The translations under genes and the position numbers were made by a program. Of a DNA stretch of 64,000 nucleotides, positions 53,128-61,543 are shown piece by piece; positions within the stretch are counted from its first letter, which is position 1, and every line of letters starts with the position of its first letter. Below the pieces are notes generated by a model, which saw only the letters and a program-made list of their open reading frames with translations, was not told the origin of the DNA and made no database searches. Source of the stretch: Methylobacter sp. (GTDB taxonomy: Bacteria > Pseudomonadota > Gammaproteobacteria > Methylococcales > Methylomonadaceae); contig NZ_JALOCF010000015.1 of the NCBI RefSeq assembly GCF_023227905.1, positions 27,637 through 91,636 on the forward strand, written 5' to 3'.

Positions 53128-54192
53128 ATGGCAAGTATTGAAAAGCGCACCACCGACAGCGGCGACACCTCTTATCGGGTCAAAATCCGGCTGAAAGGCT
53201 ATCCCACACAAACAGCGACTTTTAAACGGCTTACTGATGCCAAGAGATGGGTTCAAGACACCGAGAGCGCGATCAGGGAAGGCCGACATTTCAAAACCTC
53301 CGAAGCCAAAAAGCATACCTTAGCCGATTTGGTGGACAGGTACATTAAAGATGTATTGCCCGGTAAAACGGAAAAGCTGAGAAACAATCAAATAACACAG
53401 CTTAACTGGTTCAAGGCCGAAATTGGCGCACACACCTTGGCTGATATTACACCGACGGTCATTGTTCAATGTCGTGACAAATTACTGACAGAACCCGGCA
53501 GCCGAGGCAAGGTGCGTACACCCGCCAGCGTGGTTCGCTATATGGCGGCCTTAAGCGCCGCTTATTCGGCCTGTGTGAATGAGTGGGAATGGCTGGAAGA
53601 TTCGCCGATGAAAAAAGTGAAAAAACCCACGGAATCACGAGGGCGCGTTCGCTTTCTTGATGACGATGAGCGCGAACGGTTTTTAACGGCTTGCCAAGCG
53701 TCCAGCAACAAACAGCTTTATTTATGCGTCATTTTGGCCTTGTCCAGCGGAATGCGCCAAGGTGAATTGATGGGACTGAAATGGTCAGATGTTAATTTAA
53801 AGGATGGCTTTCTAATTCTGCACGAAACCAAAAACGGCGATCGGCGGCGCGTTCCTTTAGCCGGACGTGGTTTGGAGCTGTTACGTGAACATGCCAAGAT
53901 TCGGCGACTTGATACCGATTTATTGTTTCCCGGAAATGTTCACTCAAACAAACCCATCGAGTTAAGAAAACCTTTCGAGACTGCCCTTAAAGAAGCTGGA
54001 ATCAATGATTTTCACTGGCATGATTTACGACACTGCACTGCGTCCTATCTAGCCATGAACGGAGCTTCCTTGGCAGAAATAGCCGAAGTGTTGGGGCATA
54101 AGACTTTAGCCATGGTGAAACGCTATGCTCACTTATCTGATGGTCATGTAAGCAACGTGGTTGCCAGCATGAACGCTAAGATTTTCGGATAA
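53128..54192 (+). CDS. Tyrosine-type site-specific integrase
   Basis: A 354-aa recombinase. An arm-binding-type N-terminus (ASIEKRTTDSGDTSYRVKIRLKGYPTQTATF), a SAM-like core-binding domain, then the catalytic domain with Arg in LSSGMRQGELMGLKWSD, HxxR in HWHDLRHCTASYL and Tyr in MVKRYAHLSD. GGGAG six bases before ATG 53128 fixes the start; the open frame extends upstream without support. It should insert and excise the accessory element next to tRNA-Thr. Confidence 0.93.
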   Translation: MASIEKRTTDSGDTSYRVKIRLKGYPTQTATFKRLTDAKRWVQDTESAIREGRHFKTSEAKKHTLADLVDRYIKDVLPGKTEKLRNNQITQLNWFKAEIGAHTLADITPTVIVQCRDKLLTEPGSRGKVRTPASVVRYMAALSAAYSACVNEWEWLEDSPMKKVKKPTESRGRVRFLDDDERERFLTACQASSNKQLYLCVILALSSGMRQGELMGLKWSDVNLKDGFLILHETKNGDRRRVPLAGRGLELLREHAKIRRLDTDLLFPGNVHSNKPIELRKPFETALKEAGINDFHWHDLRHCTASYLAMNGASLAEIAEVLGHKTLAMVKRYAHLSDGHVSNVVASMNAKIFG

Positions 54193-54223
54193 CCCAAAGC
54201 ATTTAAATTAAAGAGAAGATACA

Positions 54224-54868
54224 ATGCGCGATCCTAGCCTTGATTTTCCATCCTCCCCTTATCGTGAACAAATACAAGCTCGCCTTTGTGTAAATCCATC
54301 CCCAGAAGATTTAGAAGCATGGACATGCGACCAAGCGGCTCAAGTTCTATCAGGCATTGACCCTTATGCCTTTAATGAAGATGCTGCCGATTATTTTCAA
54401 CATTTCAGTAAAATTCTTGAAAGCTGTCTTATTGCGGGTGAAATAGATACGTTCGAGCTTGAAGGTAAAAAGTATTTAAAACCGCTTGCTGTTCTTGAGT
54501 GGGGAATTGCTAGAGCAAGATATGATGGTTATAAAATACCGGAATTCGTCACTTATTTGTACGGAGAAAAGCTAAATAAACTAAAGAAAACGACACCATT
54601 CACAGAAACAGAAAACACAAAACAAGTGTCTGAGCGCGAACTAACCCTATGGTTGCGGGAAACATGGGAAAAAGAACTCAAGCCGGGCGGGACGGCTTTT
54701 TTTGGTAAGCTGAAAAAATACAAGGGAGTACAGGGAAGTCCGATTATAGAGCATTACAGCGCGGGAAAGGATGCGGGTATCAGGTGGGAAACCAGCAAAG
54801 GAACAACCGGCGAAATGAAAAAAAAGACGATTCTAAACAAAGTAGGCGCATTCAAGAACGTGCCATAA
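54224..54868 (+). CDS. Hypothetical protein of the integrative element
   Basis: A 214-aa protein with no recognised domain. The first 60 residues contain LEAWTCDQAAQVLSGIDPYAFN, a pattern I associate only loosely with mobile-element proteins. The C-terminus is basic (MKKKTILNKVGAFKNVP). It sits 31 bases after the integrase and may be its operon partner. Confidence 0.6.
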   Translation: MRDPSLDFPSSPYREQIQARLCVNPSPEDLEAWTCDQAAQVLSGIDPYAFNEDAADYFQHFSKILESCLIAGEIDTFELEGKKYLKPLAVLEWGIARARYDGYKIPEFVTYLYGEKLNKLKKTTPFTETENTKQVSERELTLWLRETWEKELKPGGTAFFGKLKKYKGVQGSPIIEHYSAGKDAGIRWETSKGTTGEMKKKTILNKVGAFKNVP

Positions 54869-54901
54869 CAAAACACTGTCAAGAGCAAAAAACAGGAAAA
54901 A

Positions 54902-54958
54902 TTCCCTATAACGTTCCCTGCTATGTTCCCAGTTTTCCCGGTTGAAGAATCGGGAAAA
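54902..54958. repeat. TTCCC iterons with an adjoining inverted repeat
   Basis: TTCCC occurs at 54902, 54914 and 54926, exactly 12 bases apart, then TTTTCCCG (54933-54940) faces CGGGAAAA (54951-54958). The set lies just before the excisionase-like and primase-like genes. Confidence 0.6.
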
Positions 54959-54973
54959 ATCAGGGGCTTAAAT

Positions 54974-55219
54974 ATGTTCAGCCGCAATGTTGCGGCGATT
55001 TTCGGACATATTAAGATGCCAGTTTTATCAACAATAAATCAATTCACAACAAAACACCTCGCTTTCACTCTTGGCGGACTTCGTTCTTTGATCTTCAATG
55101 AACATTCAAACGGCCTTGCTAATTCTGGCGCGATAGTCCGAATCGGACGCAAGGTGCTAATTAATGAAGCCAAGTTCTTTGCCTGGGTTGAGGCGCAAAA
55201 CAGCAAAAATGGTGGTTAA
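54974..55219 (+). CDS. Excisionase-like / helix-turn-helix DNA-binding protein
   Basis: About 81 aa. The conserved core is FTTKHLAFTLGGLRSLIFNEHSNGLANSGAIVRIGRKVLINEAKFFAWVEAQ, a MerR-like/excisionase winged helix common next to integrases. It ends just before the primase-like gene. Three starts are possible (54923, 54974, 55016); AGGGG upstream favours 54974. It could be the excisionase or a regulator of the element. Confidence 0.72.
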   Translation: MFSRNVAAIFGHIKMPVLSTINQFTTKHLAFTLGGLRSLIFNEHSNGLANSGAIVRIGRKVLINEAKFFAWVEAQNSKNGG

Positions 55220-55220
55220 T

Positions 55221-57929
55221 ATGGAGCGGGATAACATCAAGGTGGTGAATTGTGGCATGGTAGTTACAAAAATATCAGCAACAACCTCAGACCGACTATG
55301 CAAGTCGTACACGTTATTACCAGATGGAACATTACAAAAAAACAACGCGGGACAATTAGTCGAAGGCACATTCGAGATATTGACTTTTAACAGCGTTACA
55401 GCATTTGCAGAGTCTTTACCGACGCTCCAAAAGAATGAAGCGCATTGTTATGGCAGACCAGCAACCGACTCAGGCCGGGTAATGTCAAAACGACGGAAGG
55501 TAGATGCCAAAAACATTGGCGCTATTACACGCTCACGAGAGTGTTTTGATTGGCCGAAAGGTACTGCTGTTTTTTTTGGTGACTACGATCCGGCACCCGG
55601 AGCCATTGTGTTAACCCCTGAACAGGTGCGTTCGACCTTGTGCGAGGTGATACCGGAGCTGACTGATGCGCCGATGATTTTATGGCACAGTGCAAGTTCG
55701 CATATTTATCACAAAGAAACAGGGGAATCTTTGAAAGGCGCAGGAGGTGTTCGCGTCTACATCATGGTTGCCGATGGTCGAGACATTCCGAGGTTCGGAC
55801 AAGTTTTATATGATCGGTTATGGCTAAACGGACACGGGTTTTACATCTGTTCAAAATCAGGAACTTTGTTATCGCGCTCTTTACTGGATGCCTCAGTTTG
55901 GCAGCCAGAGCGTTTTGACTTTGCAGCAGGCGCATATATTGCCGAATGTGAACAGATCGAACAGAGGCGACCGCTACCGCAAATTTTTAACGCTGATGGT
56001 GAGCCGTTTAATACATCATCAATTTCCAACCTGAGTGACGATGAAAGTGAGCGGCTTGTTGATATTCGAGACGCACAACGAGAGAAAATAAAGCTGGAGC
56101 AGCACGCAGTTCGCGAAAAATGGATTGCTCAGCGCTTGGAAGGTATTGTTGGTGAAAAAGACCGAGAAAGCAAACGATTGATTCTGGAAAAGGCTGTATT
56201 ACAGCGGAGACTGTATGCCGATTATGAGCTGATTACCAAAGACGGTTCGCGGGTTTCAGTAGGCGAAATCATGGACAATTCGGACAAGTGGCATAACGAA
56301 TATTTAAAAGACCCTCTCGAACCGGATTACAACGGCGGTTCGAACGTGGGTTGGTTGAACCTGAAATCGGGGGGAAAGCCTTATCTTTACAGTCATGCTC
56401 ACGGAGGTGCGACTTATACGCTTTATCGTCAAACAACGACACTCAAAGTTGCTGGAGGAGAGTTGCCCCGCGCCTTGGGTGAAACCTCAAGCATCATTGC
56501 CATGGGGGGTGAAACTTTCCAACGTGGCGGGATGTTGGTTCGTATAGCCGATGGCGGAATCTTGGCAGTTACACAGCCGTGGCTAAAAAATCATATTGAG
56601 GAAAATATCAGTTTTTTACGGTTTGATGCTCGGAAAAAAGAGTACACGCCCTGCGACTCACCATCGGAGTTGGCGACGCGTTACCTTCACAATCGTGGTG
56701 CATGGCAGGAGCCTGAACTTTCAGGGCTTCTCAAAGGGCCAATCTTTCGAGCTGATGGCACGTTATTGGATACTCCCGGTTTTGACCATAAAACGGGCTT
56801 GGTATTGACGCAACATAATGTGGGGCAGTTTTATACAGTACCACGTAATCCGACTGAGAATGAGCTTTTCCTGGCCTTTCGGACGCTTTGGGAACCGTTC
56901 GAGCATTTTCCATTTGTAGGAGCTGATGATTCAGCTGGAGCGTTAGCGGCTATGCTCACGGCGATACAAAGGCCCGTTCTGCCGACAGCTCCGGCATTTG
57001 GGTTTAATGCCCATGTACCAGGATCGGGAAAATCTTACTTGGCAAAAGCAATCAGCTGGCTCAGTGGAAACGAACCATCAGAAATGCCATGGTCTAACGA
57101 GCCTGAAGAACAACGCAAACGATTAACAGCGGCGTTGTTGGCTGGCCGGTCGAGTGTGCTCATAGACAACCTTAACGGCATGCTCGACTCCGATACTCTT
57201 TGCTCGATTCTGACTGGAGAAAGTTACGAAGATCGCAAACTTGGCGTTTCCGAAAACTTAAACCTCAGCACACGCACTTTATTTTTAGTAACCGGGAATA
57301 ATTTAACGGTGATAAAAGATTTGTGTCGGCGCGTTATCGTATCAAGGATTGACCACGGTACGGAAAGACCCTCAAGGCTATCGTTTCCGTTTAACCCAGT
57401 GGCGCGAGTACGTGAGAACTGGCTTAAATACCGCACGACAGGGTTAACGATACTGAGTGCTTATATTGCGGCAGGTAGTCCACGAATATCCACTGATTCA
57501 GTCGGAAGTTTTGAAGAATGGGACAGCACTATCCGACAGTGTGTTTTATGGTTGAGCCGCCACAATTTTGATTTGATTTATGGTTCGGTTCCAGAGCTTG
57601 GTGATCCGGTTAACTTGCTTGAACAATCCTATGAAAACGACCCCGAACTAGGGCGGCTTGAGGCGTATTTAAATTCTTGGCACAAGGCCTATAAAAATCA
57701 GGAGAAAACTGTCGCTGATGTTATGGAGGATGCTAAGTTCAAATCTGACAGCACCGACAGTTCAATACCCAATGAATTACTCATGGATATTAGCGGGGGG
57801 AATCAGCCTAACAGTCGAGCTATTGCCGCTTTCATGCGCCGAAATGAAGGGCGACCAGTAAACGGCTTGGTCATTCAAAAAGGGCTTGTTAAGAGTGGTC
57901 GGCAGCTTTGGTCCGTCATAAAAAAATAA
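55221..57929 (+). CDS. Primase-helicase-like replication protein of the integrative element
   Basis: A 902-aa protein. The N-terminal region has an archaeo-eukaryotic primase-like pattern: FGDYD (D121, D123), SASSHIY (S-x-H) and GVRVYIMVAD. The C-terminal third has a P-loop FNAHVPGSGKSYLAKAISWL (about residues 595-612), a Walker B-like SVLIDNLNG and TLFLVTGNNL (sensor-1 like), the plan of SF3/AAA+ helicases. It would let the element prime and unwind its own DNA. GGTGG before ATG 55221 supports that start. The assignment is by motif reading only. Confidence 0.75.
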   Translation: MERDNIKVVNCGMVVTKISATTSDRLCKSYTLLPDGTLQKNNAGQLVEGTFEILTFNSVTAFAESLPTLQKNEAHCYGRPATDSGRVMSKRRKVDAKNIGAITRSRECFDWPKGTAVFFGDYDPAPGAIVLTPEQVRSTLCEVIPELTDAPMILWHSASSHIYHKETGESLKGAGGVRVYIMVADGRDIPRFGQVLYDRLWLNGHGFYICSKSGTLLSRSLLDASVWQPERFDFAAGAYIAECEQIEQRRPLPQIFNADGEPFNTSSISNLSDDESERLVDIRDAQREKIKLEQHAVREKWIAQRLEGIVGEKDRESKRLILEKAVLQRRLYADYELITKDGSRVSVGEIMDNSDKWHNEYLKDPLEPDYNGGSNVGWLNLKSGGKPYLYSHAHGGATYTLYRQTTTLKVAGGELPRALGETSSIIAMGGETFQRGGMLVRIADGGILAVTQPWLKNHIEENISFLRFDARKKEYTPCDSPSELATRYLHNRGAWQEPELSGLLKGPIFRADGTLLDTPGFDHKTGLVLTQHNVGQFYTVPRNPTENELFLAFRTLWEPFEHFPFVGADDSAGALAAMLTAIQRPVLPTAPAFGFNAHVPGSGKSYLAKAISWLSGNEPSEMPWSNEPEEQRKRLTAALLAGRSSVLIDNLNGMLDSDTLCSILTGESYEDRKLGVSENLNLSTRTLFLVTGNNLTVIKDLCRRVIVSRIDHGTERPSRLSFPFNPVARVRENWLKYRTTGLTILSAYIAAGSPRISTDSVGSFEEWDSTIRQCVLWLSRHNFDLIYGSVPELGDPVNLLEQSYENDPELGRLEAYLNSWHKAYKNQEKTVADVMEDAKFKSDSTDSSIPNELLMDISGGNQPNSRAIAAFMRRNEGRPVNGLVIQKGLVKSGRQLWSVIKK

Positions 57930-58246
57930 TTTTGAACGGTTAGAACAGTTAGAGTGGGTATTTCTATTCGACCAAGGATGATTTGTCAGTGACAGCTTGT
58001 AATATTGGGTTAGGACTAACTGTTTTAACCATTTTAACCTCCATTTACGCATAACCCACGCCAATAACTGCATGCAAAAGAGGATAAATATTTTCAAGAT
58101 AAAATCAATTATGAATTTTGTACAGTTTTTAAACCCGTATTTTTTGCGGGTTGGTAAATGCGGCATACTTAACATCGAATCTATTCTATACGCGTCTATC
58201 GACGTTAAATTTGGCTAATGATTTCGGAATTGCAGAAGGGGTTAAC
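57930..58246. other. Gap after the primase-like gene
   Basis: No gene seen apart from the repeat at 57938-58030. AT-rich sequence at 58070-58200 could hold the promoter of the next gene. Confidence 0.5.
57938..58030. repeat. 15-base inverted repeat around a candidate origin
   Basis: GGTTAGAACAGTTAG (57938-57952) and CTAACTGTTTTAACC (58016-58030) are inverted copies at 14 of 15 positions, with direct TTTTAACC repeats at the right. It follows the primase-like gene directly, where an origin or regulator site would make sense. Confidence 0.65.
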
Positions 58247-58786
58247 ATGAAAAACGTGATTGAAGAGTACCTCTGTATCGATGTGCGAAGGTTTCTGGGA
58301 GAAAATCTTTTGGTTCCCGGCAACTTTTTTACATGGCAGCGAATGTGCGGAAACGAATCTTTAGACAAAGTCGCTGTGCAGGTCAATGCTGAAGCACTGA
58401 CTTTGTTTTACAAAAAACAGACGCAATCGGTAATGCTAGTAGCAACCCCCTGCCATTTTGGTGGATACCGTTATTGGTTCCGCTGCTGTTGCGGAAAAAG
58501 AGTAGCCACCCTCTACGCGGGCGATTCGCGTTTTGCCTGTCGGCGTTGTCTCAATCTCAACTATCAAACCCAGCATCAGGAGCGGCACGAGCGTTTGGCA
58601 AAAAAGGCTCATGGAACCCGAGACAGTCTGGACTGGCCGAGGGGTTTTAGCAACGGAACAGGCCCAAAACCCAAAGGTATGCATTGGCGCACTTTTGAGC
58701 GTTTATCGGTTAAAGCAGAAAACGCCGTTGAACAATGCAATATCGCGGCAAGGGCACGGTTTCCGAATTACGATGGATTTGGGTGA
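58247..58786 (+). CDS. Hypothetical protein with a paired-cysteine (zinc-finger-like) core
   Basis: A 179-aa basic protein starting at ATG 58247, with AAGGGG six bases upstream. The centre YRYWFRCCCGKRVATLYAGDSRFACRRCLNLNYQTQH looks like a zinc ribbon (Cys pairs CxC and CxxC). It resembles small zinc-binding proteins carried by integrative elements and phages. DNA binding is inference from the ribbon and the positive charge. Confidence 0.7.
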   Translation: MKNVIEEYLCIDVRRFLGENLLVPGNFFTWQRMCGNESLDKVAVQVNAEALTLFYKKQTQSVMLVATPCHFGGYRYWFRCCCGKRVATLYAGDSRFACRRCLNLNYQTQHQERHERLAKKAHGTRDSLDWPRGFSNGTGPKPKGMHWRTFERLSVKAENAVEQCNIAARARFPNYDGFG

Positions 58787-58832
58787 TGGGGTGCCTACTC
58801 TTTTTTAATAATCGAAAAATAATAAGGGGGGT

Positions 58833-58910
58833 ATGGTTGAGGGGGTACCCCCGGAATTGCCGCCGGTCAAAATACAAAAGGGTATGGGCATTCCCCCTAA
58901 TAGTTTGTGA
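58833..58910 (+). CDS. Possible 25-aa proline-rich peptide
   Basis: A short frame with AAGGGGGG right before the ATG; the peptide is MVEGVPPELPPVKIQKGMGI and ends PPNSL. It overlaps a perfect GGGGGTACCCCC palindrome (58841-58852). It may be a small gene of the element or a chance frame. Confidence 0.25.
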   Translation: MVEGVPPELPPVKIQKGMGIPPNSL

Positions 58911-59023
58911 CAAGTTGCAGTTTTTTATCTACTAAGGGGACGGAGGATAAAAAAATAACCGTAACGGGAAACTCATTTAGTGTGAAAAAATAAAATACAA
59001 AATGACATTGGGAAAAGCGTCAT

Positions 59024-59785
59024 TTATCCAGCCGTCGCCGCCCTACGCTGCCGAATCATTTCCACTTCAATTTTCCTTTCCGAAATCTGTCGCATGATTT
59101 GCTTAGCTAAATCGCCCAAAGGATCACCACCCAAGGCTTCGGTTTCGGCGACTGTGGTCATTAACTCGTAAGTCTCGCCAGCTTTCAGTCCACCAATTTC
59201 TTCCTCGGCTTCTTGCAAGCGGAGACGAAGTTGAGCTATCCGTCGAATTGCTTTAACTAAACGCGCGGCAACATCCTCACCGAGTATAGCTTCAGGGTCT
59301 TGTCCAAACTCTATCATCAGTTTTTCAATAGCCGCCTGATCGCCATTTGCGTAAGCAACATTGACTTGGGCCATCATTGTGGTGCGACGTTCGCGTTCTG
59401 AATCGCTTGTGGCCCGATCCGGGTGCATCAATTTAGCGGCCTGCCGAAAGGCTTGCTTTAATTCTGGAGTGATTTCGGGTGGTTCAACTTGTTTTTCGGC
59501 TAAACCGGCTTCTTCTGCGGATTTTTGCGCTTGCTGTTCGGCTGCTTCAGCCTGTGCTTGGAATTCTAGATTATCTGGGTCCAATCCTGCTTCGGCTCTA
59601 GCGATTTGTGCAGCTACGGAATCCAGTTCGGCATAAAGTCTACCAACGGTATGATAAAAGCGATGCTGAAACTGGGCAGTTTCAGCTTTGAGAGTTTCTA
59701 ACGTCAACTCGGCACTAGCGACTTGTTCTTCGAGATTTGATTGTTCGGATTCGAGCCGATTGAGTTCTTCTTGTTCAGGGAGCAT
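59024..59785 (-). CDS. Coiled-coil J-domain protein
   Basis: A 253-aa protein. An N-terminal coiled coil (about residues 2-67) is followed by a J domain: ELKQAFRQAAKLMHPDRATSD with the HPD at 121-123 and AQVNVAYANGD. A second coiled coil (about 165-200) and a basic C-terminus follow. J domains stimulate Hsp70 ATPase, so it could recruit DnaK to a partner. It starts two bases after the Sel1-repeat gene ends, so it is the last gene of a three-gene operon. The zinc-finger region of classical DnaJ is absent. Confidence 0.82.
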   Translation of the reverse strand: MLPEQEELNRLESEQSNLEEQVASAELTLETLKAETAQFQHRFYHTVGRLYAELDSVAAQIARAEAGLDPDNLEFQAQAEAAEQQAQKSAEEAGLAEKQVEPPEITPELKQAFRQAAKLMHPDRATSDSERERRTTMMAQVNVAYANGDQAAIEKLMIEFGQDPEAILGEDVAARLVKAIRRIAQLRLRLQEAEEEIGGLKAGETYELMTTVAETEALGGDPLGDLAKQIMRQISERKIEVEMIRQRRAATAG

Positions 59786-59787
59786 TA

Positions 59788-60732
59788 TTATTCATCCCTC
59801 CAATTGACACCAAGCTTTAGAAGCGCTTCGCGCGCTTTATTGTATCCGCATTCCGCAGCTTTGGAATACCAGTAGACCGCTTTTGCCTTATCACACTCCA
59901 CACCTCTTCCATCTGCATACATTGAGGCTATGTTGCATTGCCCGTTAGTCCACCCCTGGGCTGCCGATTTTAAATACCAGAATACGGCTTTTTCATCATT
60001 TTGCTCGACGCCTATCCCATTACTGTAAATATCACCCATGAAATTTTGCGCTACTGCTCCCCCCAATTCAGCAGCTTTTAGAAACCAGAACTCAGCTTGT
60101 TTGTAGTCCTGTTCTATTACATATCCACAGAAGTAAATATGGCCAAGTTCCGTTTGTGCACCTATATGCCCGTGGTCTGCTGCTTTTTGGAGCCAAAATA
60201 TACCTTTTTCAACATCGCCCAAACCCGCGCTGTAAAGCATCCAACCTAAATCAGTCCATGAATCAGGATTAACAATATCTCGATTATCAAAACACCAATC
60301 AAACGCGAGATCTCTGTAAATATGATATTTATTTCGCCTGATCGGTTTGCTTAATCCTTTTCTTTGAAAATACAGCCTAGACAAAGGGAAATAAGCTTGG
60401 CCATAATCTAAGTCTGCGAGTTTTTGGAATTCCTTAAATACATGAACTCGTTGCAGGTCCTCAGAATAGAACATTAGATTATCTTCAAAAATATCAAGTT
60501 GCTTATGTGAGTCGAGTAGTTCCTCGTTAAGCATCCCGATACTCCAGCCGAAAAATGTTATTCGGTTATATATTTCCCGCGCCTGTCGATAGCGGACATC
60601 CAGCTTAGTTTTAGCTGTAAAGATCGCTTTAGATTGAATTGTGCTTAAACCACGGCCAATCAAACTGGTTGAAGACTTTGCAGATGTATCGAGATTGCGA
60701 TTGTCTGTTATTAGCGGTAGTTGATCGGCCAT
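59788..60732 (-). CDS. Sel1-repeat (SLR) protein
   Basis: A 314-aa protein. About four Sel1-like TPR units run from residue 165 to 305: GDVEKGIFWLQKAADHGHIGAQTELGHIYFCG, then DYKQAEFWFLKAAELGGAVAQNFMGDIYSNG, NDEKAVFWYLKSAAQGWTNGQCNIASMYADG and CDKAKAVYWYSKAAECGYNKA. The first 160 residues are less regular. Such proteins are scaffolds for protein-protein contacts. It sits six bases after the nuclease gene and two before the J-domain gene. Confidence 0.85.
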   Translation of the reverse strand: MADQLPLITDNRNLDTSAKSSTSLIGRGLSTIQSKAIFTAKTKLDVRYRQAREIYNRITFFGWSIGMLNEELLDSHKQLDIFEDNLMFYSEDLQRVHVFKEFQKLADLDYGQAYFPLSRLYFQRKGLSKPIRRNKYHIYRDLAFDWCFDNRDIVNPDSWTDLGWMLYSAGLGDVEKGIFWLQKAADHGHIGAQTELGHIYFCGYVIEQDYKQAEFWFLKAAELGGAVAQNFMGDIYSNGIGVEQNDEKAVFWYLKSAAQGWTNGQCNIASMYADGRGVECDKAKAVYWYSKAAECGYNKAREALLKLGVNWRDE

Positions 60733-60738
60733 AGTGAT

Positions 60739-61398
60739 TTATCTACCGTTTTGCATTTGCAGAATCAGTTTGCCAAGTTCCTTTTGGCCGATCAGATACA
60801 CGTTGGATTGCCTGGCAAGTTCAATCGCGTTGGATGTGTAACTGCCGGTGGTAACAACCCACGCGCTATGACAGCGATAATAGGCCATACCGGACAAAGC
60901 CTCTTGCACGGCAGCAACGCCGACGCTGCCGGCGTAGCATTTGGCCTGTACGGCGGTACGCTGTTGGTCTTTATGCAAGATCAGGTCTGCACCGTAATCG
61001 CCGGTTAATGGGGTCATTTCTACTTGATAACATTGGCTTTTAAATAGCTCAGCTAGGTAATCTTCAAACTCTGTGCCGCTGAGTTTTTTTAGTTCGTCAA
61101 CGTGCAGTGATCCATAGTGCCGCTGCCAGCGTTCATGTTCATTCTGTTTATGGTGCAACTCGTCACGTTGTTGTTTGGCAAAGGCCAAGGTGTCTCGCAA
61201 ATAACGGGCTTGCGGGTCTTGTTGCGGTGCCGCTTTTTTAGCAGGCACTTCGTTACTGGCTAGACAGTTTTTCTGTTGTTTGACAAAGGCCAAGCCGTCC
61301 CGTAAATGACGGGTTTGCAGGTTTTCTTTGGATGGCTGTGGTGTTGCCTGTTTAGCGGGGGGCTCGTTACCGTATATCCAGTTTTTTATCCAGTTCAT
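60739..61398 (-). CDS. Mrr-type restriction endonuclease-like protein
   Basis: A 219-aa protein whose C-terminal half is a PD-(D/E)xK nuclease of the Mrr type: LSGTEFEDYLAELFKSQCYQ (E112), TPLTGDYGADLILHKDQQ (D138) and TAVQAKCYAGSVG (Q151-A-K153). The catalytic core appears intact. The first 80 residues contain a duplicated segment (NEPPAKQATP ... TRHLRDGLAFVKQQ and NEVPAKKAAP ... ARYLRDTLAFAKQQ). The ATG 61398 was chosen over a TTG at 61455. Mrr enzymes cut modified or foreign DNA. It leads the operon. Confidence 0.82.
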   Translation of the reverse strand: MNWIKNWIYGNEPPAKQATPQPSKENLQTRHLRDGLAFVKQQKNCLASNEVPAKKAAPQQDPQARYLRDTLAFAKQQRDELHHKQNEHERWQRHYGSLHVDELKKLSGTEFEDYLAELFKSQCYQVEMTPLTGDYGADLILHKDQQRTAVQAKCYAGSVGVAAVQEALSGMAYYRCHSAWVVTTGSYTSNAIELARQSNVYLIGQKELGKLILQMQNGR

Positions 61399-61543
61399 GA
61401 GATGGGTTTGCCGATTCTTAATTGTTATTAGCTGGATGTGAGGACAATCACGCAAACGGAAAAGCGCTGCTGCATTAATAAATTAATCATGTCATAAAAC
61501 GACCTTGACTGACAAAATTTATTTTTGAATTAACTTGTAAGGC

